A stretch of DNA of 13,994 nt from Bacteroidaceae bacterium (GCA_030843315.1 JAUUPT010000087.1:1-13994), one strand, 5' to 3'. Positions 1 to 9,200 are shown, counted from the stretch's first letter. Numbers and translations are program-made. Notes: generated by a model not told the origin, from the letters alone.

Positions 1-1365
1 GAATCCGGCCAGACCACTCCTAAATACTGGGAACTGCGGAAAGCCATGGCAAAACACATGAACGGCGAGAAGCTTGCCAAAGTACCGGCATTAATCAAGC
101 CCATCAACATTCCGGCATTCCGGTTCACAGAGATGGCGCCACTATTCGAGAATCTACCTGCCGCCAAGAAAGACCGTAACATCCGCACGATGGAAGAATA
201 CGACCAGGGCTTCGGCAGCATCCTCTACCGCACCACCCTGCCCGAAATGAAGACGCCCTCCCTGCTCACCGTGAATGATGCCCACGACTACGCCCAAGTA
301 TTCGTAGACGGCAAGTACATTGGCAAGCTGGACCGCCGCAACGGTGAAAAGCAGTTGGAGTTCCCTCCCTGCCGGAAAGGTGCACAACTCGACATTCTGG
401 TGGAAGCCATGGGACGCATCAACTTCGGACGGGCTATCAAGGACTTCAAGGGTATCACACGAAACGTGGAACTGACCATCAGCGTGGACGGCCGTCCCTT
501 CACCTGCGACCTGAAGGACTGGGAAGTCTACAACCTGGAAGATACATACGAATTCTACAAAGACATGAAGTTCCGCCCCATCGGCTCACTGAAGGACGAC
601 CTCGGCCAACGCATACCGGGCTGCTACCGCACCACCTTCCAAGTGAAGAAACCGAGTGACACCTTCCTCAACTTCGAAACCTGGGGCAAGGGAATGGTGT
701 TTGTCAACGGCTATGCATTAGGCCGAATCTGGGAGATAGGCCCTCAGCAAACCCTCTACATACCGGGCTGCTGGCTGAAGGAAGGCGAAAACGAAGTGCT
801 TGTGTTCGACATCGTCGGCCCGCGCGAAGCCAAGTCCGAAGGGCTCAAAGAGCCGCTCCTCGACCAACTGCTCGTAAAAAAGCCGCTCATACACCGCAAC
901 GAAGGCGAACAACTCGACCTGTCGGGTGAGAAAGAAGTCTTGTCCGGCAGCTTCAAACCCGGCAACGGATGGCAGGAAGTCAGATTCGACCGCCCCGTCA
1001 CCGGACGCTACGTCTGCCTCGAAGCCCTGAATGCCCAGGACGGCAAAGACCTGGCATGCATTGCCGAAATGTATCTGCTGGATGAGAACGGCGAGCGCCT
1101 GTCACGCGAACCGTGGATTGTGAACTATGCTGACAGCGAAGATGTATCTCACGTCAACTGCTCGGCAGACAAGCTCTTCGACCTACAGGAATCCACTTAC
1201 TGGAGCACCACGAAAGGTACTGCATATCCGCATGCCATCGTGATAGATTTAGGCGGAACCCACACACTGACCGGACTCCAGTATCTGCCCCGAATGGAAA
1301 GTGAAGTGCCGGGCGGCATCAAAGACTTCAAGGTGTATGTGAAATCACAGGCTTTCAAATACTAA
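1..1365 (+). CDS. Glycoside hydrolase family 35 beta-galactosidase, C-terminal part (5' truncated by window edge)
   Basis: The frame is open from base 1, so this is the 3' end of a longer gene; the ATG at 46 is internal. The first codons read SGQTTPKYWELR, typical of the stretch following the GH35 catalytic barrel. Two beta-sandwich modules follow: one around 205-480 with HDYAQVFVDG and a LDILVEAMGRINFG-like segment, and one around 600-820 with WGKGMVFVNGYALGRIW (682-732) and IGPQQTLYIPG, both hallmark GH35 C-terminal sequences. The last part (about 945-1356) resembles an F5/8 type C (discoidin/CBM32-like) domain, possibly sugar binding. The family removes terminal beta-linked galactose. The catalytic glutamates and signal peptide lie upstream, so activity cannot be judged here. 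Sampled GC is high (36 of 60 bases at 481-540). It converges on the GH43 gene; the two would act on related galactans. Confidence 0.93.
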   Translation, partial: ESGQTTPKYWELRKAMAKHMNGEKLAKVPALIKPINIPAFRFTEMAPLFENLPAAKKDRNIRTMEEYDQGFGSILYRTTLPEMKTPSLLTVNDAHDYAQVFVDGKYIGKLDRRNGEKQLEFPPCRKGAQLDILVEAMGRINFGRAIKDFKGITRNVELTISVDGRPFTCDLKDWEVYNLEDTYEFYKDMKFRPIGSLKDDLGQRIPGCYRTTFQVKKPSDTFLNFETWGKGMVFVNGYALGRIWEIGPQQTLYIPGCWLKEGENEVLVFDIVGPREAKSEGLKEPLLDQLLVKKPLIHRNEGEQLDLSGEKEVLSGSFKPGNGWQEVRFDRPVTGRYVCLEALNAQDGKDLACIAEMYLLDENGERLSREPWIVNYADSEDVSHVNCSADKLFDLQESTYWSTTKGTAYPHAIVIDLGGTHTLTGLQYLPRMESEVPGGIKDFKVYVKSQAFKY

Positions 1366-1383
1366 CCCGCATCCATATAAATG

Positions 1384-1424
1384 AAAAGGAGCTTGTTCCA
1401 TCACGGGACAAGCTCCTTCTTTAT
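1384..1424. terminator. Strong bidirectional intrinsic terminator between convergent genes
   Basis: A 14-bp stem pairs 1386-1399 with 1405-1418 (core GGAGCTTG / CAAGCTCC, one G-T wobble) around a 5-base loop. It is followed by a T-rich tail on the plus strand and, read on the minus strand, by CCTTTTCAT. It lies 20 bases after the GH35 stop and just past the end of the minus-strand GH43 gene, so it can stop transcription from both sides. Confidence 0.9.
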
Positions 1425-1437
1425 AAACTACTACCTA

Positions 1438-2589
1438 TCAAAAACTCAATTTCCAGTTATCCTTCCATACAATCACCGGTTTACCGGACTTATCAAAATC
1501 AATGGGCAACCAGATATAGCCTGAGTACATCAAGCTATCCGGCTTCCAGATATCAGCCATAAATATATACTTGTCTCCCGGAAGAGAAAGAATGAACGTG
1601 CTTTGTCCGCCGAATGTTTTCTCAGCGCCTTTGCCTACAAACGGATGCGGATGCTGTGTCCACGGTCCCCAGATGGAAGGTGCCGAGAACATACGTGCTT
1701 CGTTGGGAGCCCATCCGGTACAGCCGGAAGTAATCATCCAATACATTCCGTTGCGCTTCAGCATGGTAGGCGCCTCGTTATGGCCGCCCGGTGCAACGCG
1801 GATGTATTTGCCCGAATGTCCCATGTAGTCGTCTGTCAGTTCGGCAATCTGCATCGTCAGGTTTTCTTCTGAAGAGTAGATGTGGTAAGCCTTCCCGTCA
1901 TCGTCTACAAACAGACCCATATCACGGGACATCTGTCCGCTTTGCAAATCCCGCTTCACGAACAAGCCTTTGTTTACGGCTTCCCGCCATTTCGGTGTCC
2001 ACCATTCCTTATATTCTTCTTCATCCCATACGGTCGCCTTTTCTTCGGCGGTCATATCTTGCGGATAGATTCCCGGATTAACGCGTCCGGAGCGGATAAA
2101 GCGGTAAGGTCCTACCGGAGTATCGCTGACGGCTATTCCTGCACGGGCAGCTTCATAGCCTTTTCCTTTCAACTCCAAGTGAAACCACATGACGAACTTC
2201 TTCGTCTTTGCATTGTAAATCACCTTGGGGCGTTCCATGATGCAGCCTTTCTCTATATCACTTCCCGCTTTGTCGGAGACTGACAAAGACACTCCTTCGT
2301 ACTTCCAGTTGCACAGGTCGGTAGAAGAATAGCACGTCACGCCCACCTGCGTAGAGAATTTCTTATCGGGACGATGCTCGCCGAACCAATAATACTTGCC
2401 GCCATAAGACAGCACTCCACCCCCGTGGGCATTGATGTAGTTTCCATCTACATCGTTCCACACACCACCGGGAACAATCTCTTTACTCTTTTCCGGAGAA
2501 CCCTTAACCTGAGCTCGCATCCCGGAAGGCAACAGCAACAGCATGGAGCAGAAAATTGCTATCGCCCGATTCATTCTAAACTTTGTCAT
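1438..2589 (-). CDS. Secreted GH43 enzyme, probable exo-beta-1,3-galactanase (subfamily 24-like)
   Basis: This 383-residue protein has a signal peptide (hydrophobic 9-22, likely cut near MRAQ) and then a single five-bladed propeller GH43 domain. Segments match from memory the characterised fungal exo-beta-1,3-galactanase Pc1,3Gal43A: INAHGGGVL (52-60), YYWFGEH, MERPKVIYN (118-126), SRDMGLF (221-227), NEAPTMLKRNG (271-281), TSGCTGWAPNE, and IWLPIDF near the end. By that alignment E272 is the catalytic acid, E119 a substrate-recognition residue, D223 the pKa-tuning aspartate, and Q329 (FGGQST) occupies the base position. About 45 extra residues (168-215) precede D223. These enzymes release galactose from the beta-1,3-galactan backbone of type II arabinogalactan. 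A terminator lies upstream, so it may have its own promoter, but I see no TAnnTTTG box in its leader. M6 is an alternative start. Another GH43 specificity is possible. Confidence 0.85.
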   Translation of the reverse strand: MTKFRMNRAIAIFCSMLLLLPSGMRAQVKGSPEKSKEIVPGGVWNDVDGNYINAHGGGVLSYGGKYYWFGEHRPDKKFSTQVGVTCYSSTDLCNWKYEGVSLSVSDKAGSDIEKGCIMERPKVIYNAKTKKFVMWFHLELKGKGYEAARAGIAVSDTPVGPYRFIRSGRVNPGIYPQDMTAEEKATVWDEEEYKEWWTPKWREAVNKGLFVKRDLQSGQMSRDMGLFVDDDGKAYHIYSSEENLTMQIAELTDDYMGHSGKYIRVAPGGHNEAPTMLKRNGMYWMITSGCTGWAPNEARMFSAPSIWGPWTQHPHPFVGKGAEKTFGGQSTFILSLPGDKYIFMADIWKPDSLMYSGYIWLPIDFDKSGKPVIVWKDNWKLSF

Positions 2590-2710
2590 TAATGTATTTT
2601 TTAACAGGAATAAATTTTATTTTCTCACAAAACAAAAAAACAACAAGAATCCCTCCGGGAAGGAACAAAAATTCCTCAAAACAGAGAAGAAATCGATCAA
2701 TATGAGTATT
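2590..2710 (-). other. Leader region of the GH43 gene with small hairpins
   Basis: This AT-rich non-coding stretch lies between the upstream terminator and the GH43 start. It holds two adjacent short inverted repeats: AGGAA/TTCCT (2661-2665 with 2672-2676, 6-base loop) and TCCC/GGGA (2650-2653 with 2657-2660, 3-base loop). On the minus strand these are followed by a T-rich stretch. No exact Bacteroides -7 box is visible, so the promoter expected here is not identified. Confidence 0.3.
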
Positions 2711-2760
2711 CTAAAAAGGGATAGGTCACAATCTTGAAGAAGCAAGTTCCCTATCCCTTA
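2711..2760 (-). terminator. Intrinsic terminator after the metallopeptidase gene
   Basis: Read on the minus strand, AAGGGATAGG (2759-2750) pairs perfectly with CCTATCCCTT (2725-2716). The 24-base loop itself contains a small CTTG/CAAG hairpin (2733-2736 with 2743-2746). The second arm runs into TTTTTAG. It starts 50 bases after the peptidase stop codon and points the same way, so it should end that transcript before the GH43 gene. Confidence 0.75.
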
Positions 2761-2809
2761 AAAACAATCTATCACATTATTATCCTGTTGAATATTCAAT
2801 TACTATTGG

Positions 2810-4111
2810 CTAATAATTATGAATATCTATATATAAATTTTTTCTAGTTTCATAGCCCCAGCCACAATTATTAAGTCCTCTTACACCTACCTCATAATAT
2901 CCGCTTTGTGTTATAAATCCGTCATTAAACACAATACTTGCATTCAGCCTATTTGTATCACTACTATAAGTTCTTTGGTCACCATTTTTATAAATAGTCC
3001 ACATAGTTCCTAAAATATCAGAATCAATATCTACATCTTTACGATTAACATAAAATGGTGTTATAAATGTTTCATCATCTGAAAAGTCAGGAGCTCCTGC
3101 GTAAATAATAGACCTTTCTAATTCTATAATATTCCCGATAGGCCCTATTAACGTCGCCTTTACCCATGCAGCACAATTATATTTTTTTTGTACGGCAATT
3201 TCCGTTCCAGATGTACCACCTACTGGTTCAATCCCTGCTGACCATGACCAAGAAAGAGAATAGCCCCAAGGCACTCTGCTTACTGAATAGGTTCCAGCAG
3301 AGCAAAAAGACTCAGGTCCGGTTAATATAGCACCCGGATATAAAGTGATTATAGCCTTATAATCATTTATACTAAACCCCGTCCAAGAAGAGAGGGCAGT
3401 TCCTCCATTCATAACAGAAGAAGGATCTGGATCATTAGAATCATTTGGCGTACCGGGAATTGTAATTCCTGTTGGTTCGTTACGACCTCGCCAATTAGTA
3501 TGCCTTAGACCCACACAATGACCTAACTCATGTACGATATTATATTTCTTTTGACTTTCGGTCATTACCCTGTTATTTTCAAAGTCCAAATTTACTAAGA
3601 TTGAATGATAAGGGTCCCCATCAAGAGAAGGATCTCCTGCTGCAGCAACTGCATTATAAGGTAAGATACCATTATCAGGTTTTATTAAAATATCATATTC
3701 TGAGCTTGTTGTCAATGACATATATAAACCTGACTGCAATTTATTCCATTCATCTATTGCACTTCCTATCGCATTTCTCCAATTATCATCTCCTGAAACA
3801 GGCATTGAAGCATCTATTTTAACAAGGATGTTTGAACGTTTATCTTCACTGACTATAAAATCAGTCCGAGCTTGTCGGGTTATCGCATATTGATGCAAAT
3901 CCTTTTTAGTGAATATGATGTCCCCTTCAACCAAAATATATTCACCCATATCAATGGCACTTGTTTCATCAAATCCCACTCCCTTTATTATTTCAAGGTA
4001 TTCACTTTGAATTTGACCACCAACATTTTCTAGCGTTGCACTTTCTCTTTCACATGAACTAATAGTGACAAAGAACATTACAATTAAAATATAACTAATA
4101 TTTTTTTTCAT
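2810..4111 (-). CDS. Lipoprotein zinc metallopeptidase, M57 (HEIGH) family, with C-terminal Ig-like modules
   Basis: This 433-residue protein has a lipoprotein signal peptide ending ISSC (C20). Acidic residues follow the cysteine (CERES), suggesting export to the outer surface. The zinc site is complete: HELGHCVGLRH gives H194, E195, H198 and H204 (HEXXHXXGXXH). The segments TIPGTP, DPSSVMNGG (Met-turn M234), WTGFSINDY and TLYPG fit the dual-action HEIGH peptidase family. Residues about 262-433 form one or two Ig/PKD-like beta modules (FCSAGTYSVS; C270 and C313 could pair). It would cleave protein outside the cell; the substrate is unknown. It follows susD after 100 bases, in the position usual for a glycan-binding lipoprotein, and is followed by its own terminator. 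Its GC is clearly lower than its neighbours (18 and 25 of 60 bases in two sampled stretches), suggesting separate acquisition. No clear ribosome binding site precedes the ATG. Confidence 0.85.
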   Translation of the reverse strand: MKKNISYILIVMFFVTISSCERESATLENVGGQIQSEYLEIIKGVGFDETSAIDMGEYILVEGDIIFTKKDLHQYAITRQARTDFIVSEDKRSNILVKIDASMPVSGDDNWRNAIGSAIDEWNKLQSGLYMSLTTSSEYDILIKPDNGILPYNAVAAAGDPSLDGDPYHSILVNLDFENNRVMTESQKKYNIVHELGHCVGLRHTNWRGRNEPTGITIPGTPNDSNDPDPSSVMNGGTALSSWTGFSINDYKAIITLYPGAILTGPESFCSAGTYSVSRVPWGYSLSWSWSAGIEPVGGTSGTEIAVQKKYNCAAWVKATLIGPIGNIIELERSIIYAGAPDFSDDETFITPFYVNRKDVDIDSDILGTMWTIYKNGDQRTYSSDTNRLNASIVFNDGFITQSGYYEVGVRGLNNCGWGYETRKNLYIDIHNY

Positions 4112-4149
4112 ACATAAATTACATTACTGACTATTTAAAATCCATTCTT

Positions 4150-4198
4150 TAGGGTTAAAGCGATAGTTCCCCTAAAAAGAGCCACCTCTTTAACCCTA
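4150..4198 (-). repeat. Inverted repeat with alternative hairpin after susD
   Basis: TAGGGTTAAAG (4150-4160) and CTTTAACCCTA (4188-4198) are a perfect 11-bp inverted repeat with a 27-base loop. An overlapping smaller hairpin, AAAGAG/CTCTTT (4176-4181 with 4186-4191, 4-base loop), shares bases with the right arm. On the minus strand the small hairpin is followed by TT and then AGG. The element sits between the susD stop and the peptidase start. It could be a weak terminator or attenuator that sets how much peptidase is made from the susCD transcript, or a scar of insertion. Confidence 0.55.
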
Positions 4199-4211
4199 TA
4201 ATCTTTTGATA

Positions 4212-6269
4212 CTATTTCTCTGCCGGTTGGTCGGCTACTGTCGGCCAATACGGGTTTTGATACAGGATTGAGGTCGATGTATCGGCTCCCGAAGTAGCGG
4301 TCAGCTGGAACTGCTTCACCATAATTGGTTCCAGGTAGTGAGCCATCTTCCAGGTACAACCATCATAACCCGGTTGTGTAGATGTCTTTTCAAACGGGCG
4401 AAGATATTCGCTTCTACTTTCTGAAGATACATTTGCCTGAGATGTCCCATCGGCTATCAAAGTAGACTTTCCTTTATCATCCAAATACCATTTTTCCATC
4501 GGAGTATTCCACAAGTGCATACCTTCCATGTGGTAGGGAGTATTGATGAGTTGATCCATTGAACGCCAACGGCGCAAGTCCATATAGCGAAGTCCTTCTG
4601 CCAGAAACTCACAACGACGTTCGCGGCGAATGTTATACAGCGTCTTATCGGAAAGGATATTTCCTGCAGTATAAGCGCCCCAGTCATTTTCTGCTTCCTT
4701 GCTCATGTCTGTCATATTAATAGTCTTATCAAAATTCTCATCGACATGTGCACGACGGCGAATCAATGTCCAATACTCACGAGCCGTATTATCCAAGATT
4801 CCGTTAAGAAGATAACTGGCTTCCATATAGTTCAGCAATGCCTCAACGGAGCGGAAGTAGACCTCTCCCGTGTAACCGCCCCCGTTAGCATAGTGTTTGC
4901 GGTTAAAGGAACCACCCTTGTGCAATGCATATCCCGTGGCATATCCACGTTCATTATCACCATTAGTAATAGAAGGATAAGGTTCTGTCATGACAGCATC
5001 GGTACCTTCACTGTTATCTACCTCCAAGAAGATATTTGTTTGTCCCGGCTCTTTCAGGAATATACTCAGACGAGAATCCCGATTCACACGAACATTAGCA
5101 ATATTTTTGTCACCCATATAATAACCGTCACCATCAGCATATGTTCCATGAGTATAAACCGGAGTACCATCCGCCATCAAGAAGTTCTGTACATATCCGC
5201 GTGTCAATCCAATGCGGTAGTTACCACGCCCGGCAGCAGCATTAATATTATGAGTAGAAAGACCACGCGCACGCTGACGCCATAAAAGTACTTCGGAAAC
5301 ACCGGAAAGATCTTCTTGGGCAAACATGTCATAATAAGGATTGGAGACCTCATCTGCCGACTGTTGCAGCATACCAGTATTATCAGTCAGGCTTCCTTTA
5401 TATTTATCAGCAACTGTTTTGGATGCATCAACCGCATTCTCCAAAAAATATTTTATCTCATTATCAATGCTACCACTGGGATATTCATAGCTACTATATA
5501 GAGAGGCACCCGGCCAACCTTCTCCACCGGGAACAAAGGCCGTTCCTTTGAAGTTCTGTAACCAAGTGGCTTCAAACAACGCCACCCGTGATTTCAGAAG
5601 TTTAGCCACATCCTTATTGATACGGGTAGTAGCCATATCGACATCGCTCATGTAATCATAGGCCTTGTCAAGATCGTCAAGAATGAAGCGCGCCACTTCA
5701 TTACGAGGCGAACGTGTGCTGGCAGCAATCAGCGCTTCTCTATCGTTGGTAAGCGGCTCCTTTATAATCGGAAAATCACCGAAGAGTTGAAGTTTCTTGA
5801 AATATTCGTAAGCACGAAGGAAATAAGCCTCACCTATGTAATGCTTAATGTTGCCTACCGTACCGGATATCGTATTCTGTGCTCCACTCATATCCTCACC
5901 AAACTTCGGAAGGACTTCAGACAAGAAGAAATTAATGCGGTAAATACGCTCGAATTTCCAATTATTACCTTCCGAATGGGCTACTTTCCAGCGGTCTAAA
6001 GTGTAACGGTCATTGGCATTTACTTCAATCTGATTATCGGTACCCTTGTCTTCTGCAAAAACGCCATAGCTATACTGCTGGTAAGACGGAAGAACATTGG
6101 GATATTCATCATTCAAGTTGGCTTCCAGTTGCGCCTCTGATGAATAGTAAGTTTCGGGAGAAACGGTAGACATCGGCTCTCTGTCCAGAAAGTCCTCGCA
6201 GGAAGCAGTTCCGGCTGCTAAAGCCACTGCTATCATGGCATTAACTATATATTTATGATTCAGTTTCAT
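4212..6269 (-). CDS. susD: SusD/RagB-family outer-membrane glycan-binding lipoprotein
   Basis: This 685-residue lipoprotein is predicted to bind oligosaccharide at the cell surface and act as the lid of the SusC transporter. I start it at 6269 (MKLNHKYIVNAMIAVALAAG) because this gives a proper lipoprotein signal peptide ending TASC (C24), followed by EDFLDREPMS, the classic SusD N-terminus. The frame stays open upstream to 6353, but that part overlaps the end of susC and has no signal peptide. Family features include helical TPR-like segments such as YIGEAYFLRAYEYFKKLQLFGDFP and, near the C-terminus, RRERRCEFLAEGLRYMDLRRW, followed by a C-terminal YLEPI segment. It is longer than many SusD proteins, so it carries extra loops. 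It begins 22 bases after the susC stop, preceded by an A-rich leader (AAAAGAAAATAAT), so the two are cotranscribed. The symbol denotes family, not starch specificity. Confidence 0.95.
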   Translation of the reverse strand: MKLNHKYIVNAMIAVALAAGTASCEDFLDREPMSTVSPETYYSSEAQLEANLNDEYPNVLPSYQQYSYGVFAEDKGTDNQIEVNANDRYTLDRWKVAHSEGNNWKFERIYRINFFLSEVLPKFGEDMSGAQNTISGTVGNIKHYIGEAYFLRAYEYFKKLQLFGDFPIIKEPLTNDREALIAASTRSPRNEVARFILDDLDKAYDYMSDVDMATTRINKDVAKLLKSRVALFEATWLQNFKGTAFVPGGEGWPGASLYSSYEYPSGSIDNEIKYFLENAVDASKTVADKYKGSLTDNTGMLQQSADEVSNPYYDMFAQEDLSGVSEVLLWRQRARGLSTHNINAAAGRGNYRIGLTRGYVQNFLMADGTPVYTHGTYADGDGYYMGDKNIANVRVNRDSRLSIFLKEPGQTNIFLEVDNSEGTDAVMTEPYPSITNGDNERGYATGYALHKGGSFNRKHYANGGGYTGEVYFRSVEALLNYMEASYLLNGILDNTAREYWTLIRRRAHVDENFDKTINMTDMSKEAENDWGAYTAGNILSDKTLYNIRRERRCEFLAEGLRYMDLRRWRSMDQLINTPYHMEGMHLWNTPMEKWYLDDKGKSTLIADGTSQANVSSESRSEYLRPFEKTSTQPGYDGCTWKMAHYLEPIMVKQFQLTATSGADTSTSILYQNPYWPTVADQPAEK

Positions 6270-6291
6270 ATTATTTTCTTTTAATAATGAT

Positions 6292-9200
6292 TTAAAGTGA
6301 AACACTAATTCCGAAAGACCATGTCTTTGAAAGCGGGTAAGCATTACCACCACTCTTTATAGCTTCGTTTGCACCGCTATCGGTGTTACCCCCATTGATT
6401 GTTTCCGGGTCAAAGAGTTTGGACAATTTTGTACCGGTCCACAAATTCTCACCCGATACGAACACGCGGCAGTTACTGATACCAATCTTACGGATAACAG
6501 AAGAAGGAATGGTATAACCTAACTGGAAATTCTTCAGACGGATATAAGCCGCATTCTGCAAATAGCGGGTTTGTTTCTCCTGATTCTTTCTATCATCAAA
6601 TATTGGACGCGGATAGTAAGCGTTCGTATTGGCGGCAATTTCATGTCCATCCAAGCCGATAGCTTCGCTACGGAAATAATCCTCATGCTCTTTCAGACCA
6701 GTTGACCACCACATATTGCCTCTAACTCCCCAGAACATATTAGAATCTTGCCAGAAGTCACGTTTCATCACGCCTTGGAAGAAAAGACGTACATCAAATC
6801 CTTTATAGTTGGCATTCAAATCAAGACCGAAGTGATAGCGCGGCGTATTGTTTCCAATCACTTTCAGGTCACCATGGTCATCCAGCGTTTGTCCGCCTTT
6901 GGTTATACCTGGCTTGCCATCCAGGTCAGCATACATAATATCTCCAGCCGCCCATTTGGAACCAATAGCATCCTGTGATCCCACATTGTTCAAATGTGCC
7001 TGCATTTCGGCGTCAGTTTTAGCAATACCTACAGTTTCAAATCCCCAAATTTCACCAATTTCCCGACCAGCAATGTAAGTAGAAATAGCGTTACTTGGAT
7101 TACCGGGATAGCGGTCAACGTATGTACGTGCGTCAGCCACATTGAATTTGATGCCATACCCCAATCCAAATCTGGTGCGATCCTGCCAACCAATAGAAAG
7201 TTCCCATCCTTTTGTCTTCAAGTCACAGTTATTAGTCTTCGGAGTACCAATACCTAATACAGCCGGCAATTCCTCAGAAGGACCTACCATATTATCGGTA
7301 TAACGGACATAAGCATCAAATGAACCGGTCAGACGGTTATCAAAAAAGCCAAAATCAAGGCCGATATTCCAAGTACGTACTTTCTCCCATGTCAATGTGG
7401 TACTGATAAGATCACCCACGTAAGCAGTATTTGGTTTGATACCACCTTGTAGCCAGCCACCATTAGCCTGTTTCAATGTCATGGAGCGATAGGTGGGATA
7501 CCATCCATTAGTATTCATGTTGCCCAACTCACCATAAGAGAAACGGAGTTTCAACTGGTTACATACATTTGCAAAATCTTCCCAAAAATTTTCCTGAGCT
7601 ATGTTCCAACCTAAAGAGAATGAAGGTGATAACTGCCAGCGATTGCCGCGGCGGAAACGGGATGTTCCATCGTAACGAAGGTTTCCTTCCACTAAATAGC
7701 GTCCTGCATAATCATAATTGATACGACCAAAGAAGCCTGCTGTAGCCCACTCATTACGATAGCCTCCTACTTCCGGCACCTTTTCCTTTCCGGCTCCATC
7801 AATATTCGATATCAAATCCAATTCCGGCAGGTCTTCCACTTGCAAGCCATAACCTTTGGCACTGAAAAACTTCTGGCGCATTTCTTCCGACTGAAAACCA
7901 CCCATCACTTTGAAGTTATGGACATCATCAAAAGATAATGAATAAGTAGAATAAATGTTCCAGTTCATATATGTCTCCTTTTTATAATCCTGATAGAGAC
8001 TGTTTGTTCCATTAGTATCTACAATTTCACCGGCAACGTCGTGATTGTAACAGGGAAGTGACACTTCGCGAGTATCTACATTGTTAAGACTATAATTGAA
8101 CTCAACGTTGGTAATCCAGTTTTTGATAGGCTCAAATACCAAGCTGGCTTGGTGATAGCTCTTGTCTGTCTGTACATTACGGTCTCCTCCCAGAGCCAAT
8201 TGCATAACGGGGGTTTCGGCATTACTATTAAAATAATAACCATTTTCATCATATACCGGCAAGTTGGGCCATGTCTGACGGCCCACCTTCTCATACAAAC
8301 TTCCTCCAAATTTTGTGGGGCGTAACATATCCTGACGAACATAGCGCAGGCTATAATTAAACTTCAGCCAGCTGGTCAAATCGGCACCGAATTTGGCGCT
8401 TGCATTAAACCGTTTCAAATTATCCGAAGCCGGACGAAGCAATCCGCTCTGATCCAGGTAACCTAAAGAAGCGTAGTAATTGAACTTTTCTCCTCCACCG
8501 CTGATACTAAGATTGTGCTCCTGTGAGAAGGCATCATCTTTGTAGAGTTCAGAATACCAGTCCGTATTAGCATAAGCCTCAGTAAAAGGGTCACCAGCAG
8601 GTTTTCCCCACTCACTTCCATTAGTAGGCAGACCACCTGTATTCGTACCACCTGCTGCTTGGAAATCGAGCATTTGTTGCAAAACTTTCTCAGAGAATTG
8701 TTCTCCTTGATTTGCATTATAAGAAGCTTGATTATAATAATTGGCAAACGTATAAGAGTCCATCATTTCCGGAAGGCGTATCGCACTACTAAAACGGAAA
8801 CTATTGTTATAGTTGATAGTAGCCTTGCCCGATTTACCCTTCTTGGTCGTTACCAGAATAACACCGAACGGGGCACGCGAACCATAGATAGAAGAAGCGG
8901 CGGCATCTTTCAATACGGAGATGTTTTCGATATCCTGCGGGTTTACCGTATTGATATCGCCTTCCATACCGTCAATCAAGATTAGCGGGCTACCGCTCGA
9001 ACCGTCGCCGATGGTACCGTTACCACGAATATTGATGGACATATTCTTATCCAACTCACCGGTATTGGTCGTAATCTGCAACCCCGGAACCAAACCCTGC
9101 AATGCCTGAGTAGCGTTTGCTACGGGGCGTGCTTCGAGTTCCTTGGCTGTTGCCAAGCCCACAGATCCGGTCAGGTTTACCTTCTTCTGCGTGCCAAAAC

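Noticed and set aside
1882..2283. A 133-codon plus-strand frame opposite the GH43 gene
   Set aside because: The minus-strand GH43 reading contains clear catalytic motifs across the same interval; the plus-strand one has none.
2810..4211. Mobile element carrying the peptidase
   Set aside because: Despite the low GC and the flanking inverted repeats, the two repeats (4150-4198 and 2716-2759) differ in sequence, and there is no transposase, integrase or target duplication. They read better as transcription signals.
4135..4359. A 74-codon minus-strand frame overlapping the end of susD
   Set aside because: Most of it is an alternative frame of the susD C-terminus; the rest covers the inverted repeat. 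It has no start signal or recognisable features.
6270..6353. A 28-residue N-terminal extension of SusD
   Set aside because: It overlaps the 3' end of susC, removes the signal peptide from the N-terminus, and the internal ATG at 6269 gives a standard lipoprotein start.
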